30,619 bases of DNA. Origin: Verrucomicrobia bacterium UBA1211. Lineage in GTDB: Bacteria; Verrucomicrobiota; Kiritimatiellia; RFP12; UBA1067. The translations under genes and the position numbers were made by a program. Positions 9,301-15,877 of this stretch are shown here, in pieces; position 1 is the stretch's first letter; every line of letters begins with the position of its first letter. The notes under the pieces were generated by a model that had not been told where the DNA came from, ran no database searches, and saw nothing but the letters and a program-made list of their open reading frames with translations. The DNA lies in assembly GCA_002309585.1 (NCBI GenBank), contig DBXN01000116.1, positions 1-30,619 on the forward strand, given 5' to 3'.

Positions 9301-9765
9301 GCGTTCGGGCGCAGAATGGATGAACGGGACAGCCTGCTGGTCGCACTCGGCCGGACACGTGACGCGCGTGCCCTGCCGATCCTGCTGGCGGAGGCCGCCA
9401 AGATCGATGCAAAGACACCGTTCAACCATGTTCGGGCGCTGACCCTCGCGCTGGAGGCCCAAGCCGCGCCCCAAGCCGCGCCGATACTCTCGGCGGTTCT
9501 CGCCAAACCCGGAATCGGCGGCCACGCCCGGCCCGGTCACGGGATCATCTCGCCCCGCGGCGGATTCGGCGACAACCGGGAACAACAGGAATGCCTCCGC
9601 GAACTCGGCCTCGCCCGGGTCCTTTACCGGAGCGGCGATCCCGACGGCCTCGCCCGAAAGATTCTGGAGGATTACGCGCAGGACATCCGGGGCATCTACG
9701 CCCTTCACGCCCGGGCGGTTTTGCAGACGGATCATCCTGCCGCTCAATCCATAATGCGGCGATAA
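6364..9765 (+). CDS. Exported double FAD-dependent oxidoreductase with discoidin-like insert and HEAT-like tail
   Basis: This 1133-aa protein opens with a hydrophobic signal sequence (LFPILLLTPFPFLARG, residues 8-23). It has two FAD_oxidored-type dinucleotide folds: DVLVVGGTSGAVAAA near residue 40, and YDVVVIGGGTGGAPAA near 542. Single-domain relatives of this family are usually 450-600 aa. Inserted after the first fold, about 105-245, is a beta-rich segment (LLNDGRFEDV, ITLDLKGS, AYSVNGKQW) resembling an F5/8 type C (discoidin) module. The last ~220 residues look like HEAT-type helical repeats (ARALPILLAEAAKI, AAPILSAVLA). The substrate is unknown; related exported enzymes sit in polysaccharide-use loci of PVC bacteria, so carbohydrate oxidation is a guess. 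The ribosome binding site before ATG 6364 is weak. Confidence 0.85.
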   Translation: MSYHAHNLFPILLLTPFPFLARGETVVESSRAFPLVRETDVLVVGGTSGAVAAAVEAKQQGAEVFLIAPRPYLGEDIAGTLRMWLEPDEKPESELGKALFLDTDAGIPFTYRSEPEAGGRHPDPNRTLLNDGRFEDVQHHSAEYQAEKTKITLDLKGSHPVTTVEAVSYIREGDFDIARAHLAYSVNGKQWPETIPLTAVPGSAPDQRIWRATINREVRAIALAFFKKEGCSRILLGEIRCLTDTSQPRLRAPRPLGFKQVLDQTLLTNNVPFLTGCYVTDLLKDETGAAAGVIVANRSGRQAIRAKCLIDATERATVARMAGARFAPYPAGEQTFTRIIIAGEAPEADDMTVRQLPGDFDAPITHSDKGAPRSVSGKAWLCTLRLPMRNGSFASFAEAEQRARDKTFVTSQLEVADTLFQVPPDPVVGVKNGPEALRPFLPDGIAHLALLGGCADMPRPDAARLLRPLALIDAGRRVGQWAAADAAKRPSFRQIRRIGTQTVKDPPADAPHICELLQGLRPYDSGLPTVQADACNLPVLDHYDVVVIGGGTGGAPAAIGAGRQGAKTLLVEYLYGLGGVGTLGMIGKYWYGNICGFTAEHDRGVTDLGAAVHVIGKREWWRRENRKAGTEIWFGAMGCGTVVRENRVIGAVIATPFGRGVVLAGNVIDATGNADLAAASGAPCVFQSAEEIAVQGAGLSPRKLGASYINSDWGYVNDGDAVDQWLFGVRGRAGAGSAWDISQLTESRERRRVVGAVTVSPLDVVNERTFPDTIVQGRSDFDSHGYSVDDICYISEINGKRIYGINVPYRAILPKTLDGLAVIGLGASAHRDAMPLMRMQPDIQNMGYAAGVAGAMSSRSGKTFRELDVRQLQKHLVEKGNLPREVLNWKDNTLYSPEQLADAVKALGDGYKGIGRILAQREEALPLIRSAYTATDSLSRKVVYAHVLGILGDATGAETLIRQFTGEDPVIRINLKGLAAFGRRMDERDSLLVALGRTRDARALPILLAEAAKIDAKTPFNHVRALTLALEAQAAPQAAPILSAVLAKPGIGGHARPGHGIISPRGGFGDNREQQECLRELGLARVLYRSGDPDGLARKILEDYAQDIRGIYALHARAVLQTDHPAAQSIMRR

Positions 9766-9819
9766 CAGACAGATGAAGTCCGCCCAAGGAGCGCGTGTGC
9801 AAGAATGGAGGTTCACCCA

Positions 9820-9966
9820 ATGATCGTTGACCCTTCTGGCGCCATCGGTTTTTCTTCTCCTGGCTGGGGGTATCCGGCCCCTCACACCCGGAACAGTTCC
9901 GCAGCGGATGACCGCGGCGAGCACGTGCTGCCGCTCACGGGGCAGATCGTCGAAGATCGGTTGTAG
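9820..9966 (+). pseudogene. Possible remnant of a small exported-protein gene
   Basis: ATG 9820 follows a good GGAGG and gives a 48-aa frame ending DDRGEHVLPLTGQIVEDRL, which looks like a real protein tail. Its N-terminal part makes poor sense, whereas the +1 frame over 9827-9865 reads as a signal peptide core (TLLAPSVFLLLAGG). The simplest reading is a gene reduced to leader and tail with frameshifts. It could also be non-coding; the family is not recognised. Confidence 0.3.
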
Positions 9967-10004
9967 GCAGGACAAACAGAAATCGGATCATTTGGGAGAA
10001 AGCC

Positions 10005-11291
10005 ATGTTTCGCCATCCTTTTCCAACAGCAATCGGTAGCATTCTGGGAACAGGGATCCGCATCTGCGTCCTAATCGGGATCGCGTGGATCCTTTATACC
10101 GCACTCAACTCCTTCGATGACAAGCCTCCAGCCCACACGGTATTACGGGAGAACCGTATTCGACCGTCCGATGAAGACAACGCCTATCTTGGAACGCTCA
10201 CCATGACTCAAGCGTTGAAGGAATGGCCCAATGAAACGGAACACCCCGAAAAACTCACACCTGAAAGGGCACAGGAACTCATCGAGGCGAATGCCGAGGC
10301 GTTGGCCCTCTTTCATGAGACGGCGGCGAGACCGGTTTGGTTTGTGGCCCCCAGATCGGATATCACGCTGAATACCGTGCCTATCAAACCGCTGGCCAGA
10401 ATCATACGGTTGCAGAAGCTTAAGATCGAAGCATCGATCGCGAACGGCGAAATCCAAGCGGCGGTGGACGGCATCAAGGACCTTGCCCGTTTTTCAACAG
10501 TGATGCTGTCAGGAACAGACGGAATGATCGATTTCTTCACCGCTTTGTCCTTCTGCGGCGCTGCCGTTACCCTCGCGGCACAGGCGGCGGGGTCCGGAAA
10601 AGCGTCCGACGATGAGTTGAAACAACTGTCGGAAACCGTGCAGGCCGTCTCTCCCATCCTGACACCGGCTTTCGAACGGGTATGCCACCGGGAGTATTCC
10701 GGAAACTTTTCCTCCATGTTGGCGATGGTCGACCAAGACATCCGAAACACGAATCTCCGGCGATGGATTACCCGACGGTACCTGCTCAAACCCAATCGGA
10801 CCAAATCACTCTATCTCGAACATATGCGTGAAGCCATCGCCTTGTCCAAAAATGATTTCAATCGGGAGGCTTGGAAAACCATTGAGGAGCGGCAGGCGAA
10901 GACGATTAGACTCACGCGCAATCCGTTCATCCCGAATGCCATGGGGAGGTTTTCACTTGCAACCCTAACCCCCGCTTACGATCGAATCGTTGAAAAAATC
11001 ACGCTTGTGAAAACCCACGGGGCGTTCGTGGAAATCACGGTCGCGACAGAGCGTATGCGGCGACGGACGGGGAACCTTCCCTCCGAACTGGCCGCTCTGG
11101 TACCGGACTATCTGCCCGCCGTACCGATTGATCCGTTCAACGACGGAAAGCCGTTGAAATACGATGCGGAACATCGCACAGTTTATACCGTCGGGGCGGA
11201 ACGCACCTTCAACCCGTCAGCAAAAGGTTATCTTCGCGACCGGAACGCCGCGCATTACGCCATCACGCTCGGCGAACCGGGAGTTAGGTAA
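10005..11291 (+). CDS. Membrane-anchored protein of unknown function
   Basis: This 428-aa protein has a single N-terminal membrane segment (IRICVLIGIAWILYTAL, about residues 18-34) after a short positive stretch, giving an extracytoplasmic body. The body is mostly helical (TFFTALSFCGAAVTLAAQ-like stretches near 170). The C-terminus, with RMRRRTGNLPSELAALVPDYLPAVPIDPFNDGKPLKY, is a motif I recall at the end of many planctomycete and verrucomicrobial membrane proteins, and it resembles the C-terminal region of type II secretion pseudopilin-like proteins. No catalytic motif is seen. ATG 10005 follows GGGAG. It ends at the palindrome 11298-11385, which separates it from the convergent methyltransferase operon. 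Confidence 0.75.
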   Translation: MFRHPFPTAIGSILGTGIRICVLIGIAWILYTALNSFDDKPPAHTVLRENRIRPSDEDNAYLGTLTMTQALKEWPNETEHPEKLTPERAQELIEANAEALALFHETAARPVWFVAPRSDITLNTVPIKPLARIIRLQKLKIEASIANGEIQAAVDGIKDLARFSTVMLSGTDGMIDFFTALSFCGAAVTLAAQAAGSGKASDDELKQLSETVQAVSPILTPAFERVCHREYSGNFSSMLAMVDQDIRNTNLRRWITRRYLLKPNRTKSLYLEHMREAIALSKNDFNREAWKTIEERQAKTIRLTRNPFIPNAMGRFSLATLTPAYDRIVEKITLVKTHGAFVEITVATERMRRRTGNLPSELAALVPDYLPAVPIDPFNDGKPLKYDAEHRTVYTVGAERTFNPSAKGYLRDRNAAHYAITLGEPGVR

Positions 11292-11297
11292 CACACA

Positions 11298-11385
11298 TTT
11301 TGAACGCAAAGAGATAAACGCAAAGGATACGCAAAACACCTTCGTGTTCTTTGCGTCAAACCCCTTGGCGATCTTTGCGTTGAAA
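11298..11385. repeat. Long palindrome built from ACGCAAAG units between convergent genes
   Basis: The outer arms TTTGAACGCAAAGA and TCTTTGCGTTGAAA pair with one mismatch. The inner arms ACGCAAAACAC and GTGTTCTTTGCGT close on a CTTC loop with a small bulge. The left half holds three CGCAAA units and the right half two TTTGCG units. It sits exactly between tail-to-tail genes and could act as a bidirectional terminator. From memory, ACGCAAAG-type intergenic repeats are scattered in many environmental genomes. Confidence 0.65.
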
Positions 11386-11407
11386 TTGAAGAAGACGAAA
11401 GGAAGGC

Positions 11408-12382
11408 CTATGGGCAGTGGCCGGAGGACGGTGTTTCATCTCTTGCGGCAGCGAAAAAGGCTTCGAGGTTTTCCCACGGCGTAGCGGCGGGAATATCGCA
11501 TCCCGATGACAAAACAAAATTCGGGTAACCTCCGCACCGTTCCTTAAGCGCGGCGGCCGCCTGACGGATGCTTTCCGGCGTCCCCTGTCTGAGGACGGAC
11601 ACGGGATCGAGATTTCCCATCACCCGCACATCGCGTGGCGCCTTTTCAAGCATGGCGGCCAGATCGATTACATTACCGAAATGATAGGCCGCGGCCCCTT
11701 GGGCGAAGATCGCTTCGGCGGCGGTGAGCACATTGCCGCCGCAGTTGTGATAGCAGATCGGGAAATCGGCTGTCTGAAGGGCTTCGACGATCCGGCGCAC
11801 GAAAGGTGAGGAAAAGACGGTAAACGCGTCGGGAGAGATAATGCCTGCGAGCGGTTCGGCCATGAAGAGACCATCAGCCCCCGCCGCCTTCAGGAGTCCG
11901 CCGTAGGCGATCAGGAAAGCGGTCGTCTTTTCGAGTAAAGCCAATACCGTCTCCGGCTCATCCATCAGTTGGAACATGATCTCGTTCACATCCATGAGCC
12001 GCCCCGCGAGCGAGAAAGGGCCTATCGTACCGGCATAGAGCGGCTTGCCGAGATTCTGCGCTTTGGCTTTGGCGACCGCCTCCGCCGCGATCCCGCACCG
12101 TCCGGCATCGGGAGATGGAACCGCCAACGCGGAAACAGCGTCTTCATCATCGACGAGTTGCCCGGTGACCGCCGGAACCTCATCATCGGCAAATCGAATC
12201 CGTGCGCCGAACGCTTCGGCCTCCAGTGAAAGATCCATCGGGCCGAGAACGGCATTCGCCGGGGTGTTCCGCGCGATCCAGACCATCGTTTCGGCCTGAA
12301 GATCGGCCGACCGTACAAAGTCATTGACGGAATGGCCGAGTTTCCGGGCAACCGGAAATGAGAGGACGGGTGTGAATGTCAT
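11408..12382 (-). CDS. MtaA/CmuA-type methylcorrinoid methyltransferase (uroporphyrinogen decarboxylase family)
   Basis: This 324-aa cytoplasmic TIM-barrel protein has the MtaA-like signatures TIGPFSLAGRL (119-129) and AAGADGLFMAEPLAGIISPDAF (about 166-187). The zinc ligands His212-x-Cys214 (YHNCGGN) and Cys295 (SSGCDIP) are intact. MtaA-type enzymes move methyl from a methylated corrinoid protein to a thiol acceptor such as coenzyme M; in bacteria the acceptor may differ (tetrahydrofolate is usually served by MtrH-type proteins). ATG 12382 overlaps the TGA of the corrinoid gene (ATGA), which signals translational coupling; the open frame upstream of it is just overlap. It is the last gene of the three-gene operon. 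Confidence 0.88.
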   Translation of the reverse strand: MTFTPVLSFPVARKLGHSVNDFVRSADLQAETMVWIARNTPANAVLGPMDLSLEAEAFGARIRFADDEVPAVTGQLVDDEDAVSALAVPSPDAGRCGIAAEAVAKAKAQNLGKPLYAGTIGPFSLAGRLMDVNEIMFQLMDEPETVLALLEKTTAFLIAYGGLLKAAGADGLFMAEPLAGIISPDAFTVFSSPFVRRIVEALQTADFPICYHNCGGNVLTAAEAIFAQGAAAYHFGNVIDLAAMLEKAPRDVRVMGNLDPVSVLRQGTPESIRQAAAALKERCGGYPNFVLSSGCDIPAATPWENLEAFFAAARDETPSSGHCP

Positions 12383-13050
12383 GATTTCTCCTGATTCTGC
12401 AGAGCGTTGAGAGACGATTCCGCCATACAGATACGGGCGGCCACCTCCGCGCAGCTGGCCGCGTCCGGAGTGTAGTAATCGGCGCCGATCTCCTCGCAGA
12501 AGGCGGATGTGATCGGCGCGCCGCCGATCATGATCGCCACCTGTTCCCGGATGCCGGCCGCCTTCGTCGCCTCCACCACATCGCGCATCACGCCCATCGT
12601 AGTGGTGAGAAGCGCCGAACAGCAGATAATCCGGCACCCCTGTTCCCGAGCCGTCTTCACGAAAGCCTCCGGCGGCACGTCCGTTCCGAGGTCAATGACC
12701 TCCAACCCCTTGCTTTCAAGCATCATCTTCACAATGTTCTTCCCGACATCATGGAGATCGCCCTGCACCGTGCCGAGACAGACCTTCCCGGAGGCTTTCA
12801 CGCCGGCCTGAACGAGATGCGGTTTCAGCAAGGCCGCTCCTTTGTTCATCGCCCGGGCGGCAACCAGCATCTCCGGAATGAACGCCTCGCCGTTTTTGAA
12901 CTTCATGCCGATGATATCCATGCCGGCCATCAAACCCGCCTCAAGGATCTGTTGTGCCGGAACGCCCTCGTCCAACGCCTGTTGGACAAGCGCGACAACC
13001 TCTTTGGCGCGGCCGGCTTGAGTCTTCTCTGAAATCAACGACAGATCCAT
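12379..13050 (-). CDS. Methyltransferase cognate corrinoid protein (B12-binding)
   Basis: This 223-aa protein has the usual two-part build. A helical cap domain (about 1-88) contains GMDIIGMKFKNGEAFIPEML, and a Rossmann-like B12 domain carries the base-off/His-on motif D98-L-H100-D-V-G103, then SALLTTTM and GGAPIT. It would shuttle methyl between the two flanking methyltransferases, as MtaC, MtvC and OdmA do. ATG 13050 follows GGAGG at 6 bp; the upstream TTG at 13065 is less likely. The gap to the preceding gene is 11 bp. No corrinoid reductive-activation protein (RamA or RACo type) is seen in the window. Confidence 0.92.
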   Translation of the reverse strand: MDLSLISEKTQAGRAKEVVALVQQALDEGVPAQQILEAGLMAGMDIIGMKFKNGEAFIPEMLVAARAMNKGAALLKPHLVQAGVKASGKVCLGTVQGDLHDVGKNIVKMMLESKGLEVIDLGTDVPPEAFVKTAREQGCRIICCSALLTTTMGVMRDVVEATKAAGIREQVAIMIGGAPITSAFCEEIGADYYTPDAASCAEVAARICMAESSLNALQNQEKS

Positions 13051-13061
13051 TGTCCTCCATC

Positions 13062-14087
13062 TCAATCGCGGACGGCGCGCACAAACGCGCGAAGGTTCTC
13101 ACTGGGAGTCTGCGGACCGAGCGCGCACCCAGAACACAACACAAGGCCACCCTTCCCCCTGTAGATATCACATACGCTCCGCGCGGCGTTGTACACCTCA
13201 TCCGGCGTTCCCGTCATCACGAGCGCGGGATCCACATTACCGGAAAGGGTGAATGTGCCGTGGGCGATCTCGAAGACGCGGCCGGGATCCGTTTTCCAGT
13301 CCAGTTCGTATGCGGGGCATCCGGTCTCAGTCAAATCCCGCAGAATCGGATTCACGTCACCGCAGATGTGGCAAAGATAGGGAATGCCGCGCGCCTTCAA
13401 GTCTTGCGCGAGCAGGGTTTCGCGCGGTTTCGCGAACCGTCGGAAGAGTTCGGGCGATATCACGCTGCACCCTTCGGAACTGTTCCCATAGCTGGTCATG
13501 TGCGCGCCTGTGGCGAAGCAGAGTTCGTGCATCCTCAGGGCAACTCCGTATGTGGCGTCAAGCAGCCGTTCTATGTCCTCCTCGTAATCCTCGTCAAGCA
13601 GATCCATCATGAACTCATCCATCCCCGCCAGGATGCAGGCGAGCGAGAACGCGCCCTGATCGGCGTTGATACGGATGAACCGGTCATTCTCCTCACCCCA
13701 CGCCACAAGCCGTTCGGCCGCTTCGAGGTAGTTTCGGATACGCGGCGAGGCCAGCAGATCGACCTCCCGCACCCGATCCGGCAACGCCTCGATCGGCGTC
13801 GGTTGCTCGCCTTTCGCAACGGCAGCGAGGTCCTCCGGATAAATGACATCCGCACCGCATGCGGAGGCGAGCAGCGCCGTATCGACATCAAACACAATAC
13901 CGTCAAGATCGTATTTGAGCGTCGCCTCCGTCATGGCCTTCACCATGACATCGGGACTCTCGCGGAACTCCCGCTGCGTGAATCCCGCCTCCCGCGCCGC
14001 CATTAGGAAGTTGTGCGCTATCACCGGGATGCGCTCGACCGCATCCCCGGCAAAAGCGCGCTTTACCAGATCGATTCTCTCGCCCAT
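13062..14087 (-). CDS. UroD-family methyltransferase, probable substrate:corrinoid methyltransferase
   Basis: This 341-aa protein of the uroporphyrinogen decarboxylase superfamily has zinc-site residues His240-x-Cys242 (CHICGD) and Cys321 (CSGCALGPQTPSENL), so it is a methyltransferase-type member rather than HemE. The operon places it first, ahead of the corrinoid protein and an MtaA-like enzyme. The likely role is methyltransferase I, which demethylates the substrate as the UroD-type MtvB and OdmB do for aryl methyl ethers. The substrate cannot be read from sequence. ATG 14087 follows AGGGAA. The two UroD proteins here are clearly divergent from each other. Confidence 0.85.
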   Translation of the reverse strand: MGERIDLVKRAFAGDAVERIPVIAHNFLMAAREAGFTQREFRESPDVMVKAMTEATLKYDLDGIVFDVDTALLASACGADVIYPEDLAAVAKGEQPTPIEALPDRVREVDLLASPRIRNYLEAAERLVAWGEENDRFIRINADQGAFSLACILAGMDEFMMDLLDEDYEEDIERLLDATYGVALRMHELCFATGAHMTSYGNSSEGCSVISPELFRRFAKPRETLLAQDLKARGIPYLCHICGDVNPILRDLTETGCPAYELDWKTDPGRVFEIAHGTFTLSGNVDPALVMTGTPDEVYNAARSVCDIYRGKGGLVLCSGCALGPQTPSENLRAFVRAVRD

Positions 14088-14111
14088 ACACGTAATTCCC
14101 TGAAAGACCGG

Positions 14112-14279
14112 TTAGATACGCACCTCAACTTTGCGGCCGGTCAGACGGCTCTCCTCACAGGCGAAGCCGATGAGATGGCTCTCGATGCTCGCCTCCAATG
14201 TCGAGGTGAGCAATGCGGGATTCCGCGCATCGACCGCCGCCAGCAATGCGGTACCCGTTAGAAACTCCCGTCTGTTCAT
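14112..14279 (-). pseudogene. Internally deleted Tat-exported oxidoreductase gene (leader joined to tail)
   Basis: A 55-aa frame starts at ATG 14279 behind AAGAGGT with a clean Tat motif (MNRREFLTGTALLAAV). It then passes straight into IESHLIGFACEESRLTGRKVEVRI, which resembles the tail of a Gfo/Idh/MocA-type oxidoreductase from memory. Such a protein should be 350-450 aa, so the middle looks deleted in frame. Its end lies 24 bp before the UroD gene, so it is the first reading frame of that operon's transcript. It might alternatively be a genuine tiny exported protein. Confidence 0.45.
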
Positions 14280-14349
14280 CGCCGTACCTCTTGCAAAAAA
14301 CCCAAAAGGCAAATCCCAAAAACATCGCCAGTATAACGAAATAGACGGG

Positions 14350-14358
14350 ATTATACCA
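14350..14358 (-). promoter_or_regulatory. Extended -10 promoter for the corrinoid methyltransferase operon
   Basis: On the minus strand TGG-TATAAT is a perfect extended -10, about 70 bp upstream of ATG 14279. The -35 is poor (TTTGGA at 16-bp spacing), as is usual with extended -10 sites, and a GGATGG repeat occupies the -35 region. Confidence 0.55.
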
Positions 14359-14367
14359 TTCCGAAAA

Positions 14368-14388
14368 CCCATCCAAACCATCCAATCA
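14368..14388 (-). repeat. GGATGG repeat, copy C
   Basis: Minus-strand sequence TTGGATGGTTTGGATGGG differs at one position from the core of copy B over 17 bp. It overlaps the TGA of the upstream GH20 gene and lies directly upstream of the TATAAT at 14350. Confidence 0.6.
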
Positions 14389-15864
14389 ACGGACCGGACA
14401 CCCTGGAACGGGTGCCGCGTTGATATGGGACTTGACAAGTCGACGGCGATGCTCGGCGGCACGGTTCGCGAACTCGTCATAGTCGCGTTTCTTGGAAGCC
14501 GTCCACAGCGCCTCCGCGACAGCCATGCCGCGAGGCCAAAGCTTCCATTCGAGGTCGTATTTGTTCCACGTGTGCGATGTCCAGTTGCAGCACTCGCCGC
14601 CCAGCACCTTGCCGCTCATCTCGGCGGGCACCCCGGCAAGCGGGTCAAACGTATAGACCTTCGAAAGGGGAAGATTCCCGCCGATGTAGACGAACGGGTC
14701 CGCCTCGCTCAATCCCTGTCTGTAGTCGAAGTAACAGTGCGAAGTCGGCGACATGACCATTTCGTGCCCACGCTTGACACCTTCCGCCCCGTCGGGGATT
14801 CCGTAATGGTGCCAGAACTGGCCAATGGCGCTCTTCGGCACGGCGTCTCCGGCAAGCATCTCGTTCCAGCCCATGACGCGGCGGCCCTTCTTCTCAAGGT
14901 ACGCGGTGAAATAGCGCGTCACCCACGGCTGCAGATCCTCGACGCCCTTCATGCCCTCGCGTTTCATAAGCTCCTGACATGCGGGACAGCTCTTCCACAG
15001 GTTGGCAAGGCATTCGTCGCCGCTGATGTGGATCACCTTGGACGGAAAGACATCGCAGACATAGTCAAGCGCCCGCTCGATGAACCGGATTGTCTTGGGA
15101 TTGCCGGGACACGCCACACCCCAGATCTTGTTGGGATGGAACCCACCCCCGAGACTGCCGTCAGGCTTGCGGCAGGCGAGTTCGGGATACGCGCGCGCCA
15201 CCGCGCCGAAATGGCCGGGGAATTCGATCTCCGGGACAACCGTGATATGCAGGCTGGCCGCGTAGGCGATGATTTCCTTGATCTCCGCCTCGGTGTAGTG
15301 CTGCACGGCGTGCTTTACGGCAGGATACCCTCCCTCTCCCTTGTAGCGGGCAGCGTCTGTGAGAAGCTTCGGATAACCGGGAACCGGCAGCGTCCAAAAC
15401 TCATCGTCCGTCAAATGCCAGTGCAACACGTTAAACTTGTACCAAGACATCTGCATCAGGATGCCCTTGACGACATTCTTGTCGAAGAACGCGCGCGCGC
15501 AGTCGAGATGCACACCCCGCCAGCGGAAAGCAGGAGCGTCCTTGATCTCAAGACACGGATACCCGCCAGTCCCGTCAATGTGCATGAGCGTTCTGCGGGC
15601 GTAGAACGCGCCGGCATCGTCCGAACAGCGAATGGCTATTCCGTCCGGACGTATCGACAACTCGTAGCCCTCCGGCGGGATTGACGTGACGCGTTCGACA
15701 CGGACGGCTCCGTTGTTTCCGCAACGTCCCACCCCCATTATCATCGACTGCGGCTGCGGGATGATCACCGGCGGCACATTCGTCACGGCAGACGCCTCGG
15801 CCCCGGCGCAAGGCGCGAGGCCGGACATCGCCAAAACGGCAAACAACTGACGTATCTTGATCAT
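14386..15864 (-). CDS. GH20 beta-N-acetylhexosaminidase, secreted
   Basis: This 492-aa protein has a signal peptide (MIKIRQLFAVLAMSGLAPCAGAEAS). A short GH20b-like N-terminal domain (about 30-105, starting PPVIIPQPQS) precedes the TIM-barrel catalytic domain with WRGVHLDCAR and LHWHLTDDEFW (147-157). The catalytic pair is Asp283-Glu284 in HISGDE, where the family usually has HxGGDE. GH20 enzymes cleave terminal GlcNAc or GalNAc by substrate-assisted catalysis. ATG 15864 follows GGAAGGG; the frame runs further upstream only because it overlaps the GH109 gene. It starts 13 bp after that gene's stop, so the two form an operon. Confidence 0.93.
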   Translation of the reverse strand: MIKIRQLFAVLAMSGLAPCAGAEASAVTNVPPVIIPQPQSMIMGVGRCGNNGAVRVERVTSIPPEGYELSIRPDGIAIRCSDDAGAFYARRTLMHIDGTGGYPCLEIKDAPAFRWRGVHLDCARAFFDKNVVKGILMQMSWYKFNVLHWHLTDDEFWTLPVPGYPKLLTDAARYKGEGGYPAVKHAVQHYTEAEIKEIIAYAASLHITVVPEIEFPGHFGAVARAYPELACRKPDGSLGGGFHPNKIWGVACPGNPKTIRFIERALDYVCDVFPSKVIHISGDECLANLWKSCPACQELMKREGMKGVEDLQPWVTRYFTAYLEKKGRRVMGWNEMLAGDAVPKSAIGQFWHHYGIPDGAEGVKRGHEMVMSPTSHCYFDYRQGLSEADPFVYIGGNLPLSKVYTFDPLAGVPAEMSGKVLGGECCNWTSHTWNKYDLEWKLWPRGMAVAEALWTASKKRDYDEFANRAAEHRRRLVKSHINAAPVPGCPVR

Positions 15865-15877
15865 AGGAAACCCTTCC

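Noticed and set aside
8641..9975. 444-codon minus-strand open frame
   Set aside because: It is a shadow of the FAD oxidoreductase, with no ribosome binding site or recognisable motif.
12954..14006. 350-codon plus-strand open frame
   Set aside because: It is antisense to the UroD methyltransferase and corrinoid genes; those have intact metal and B12 motifs.
14131..15684. 517-codon plus-strand open frame
   Set aside because: It is antisense to the GH20 gene with no domain and atypical composition.
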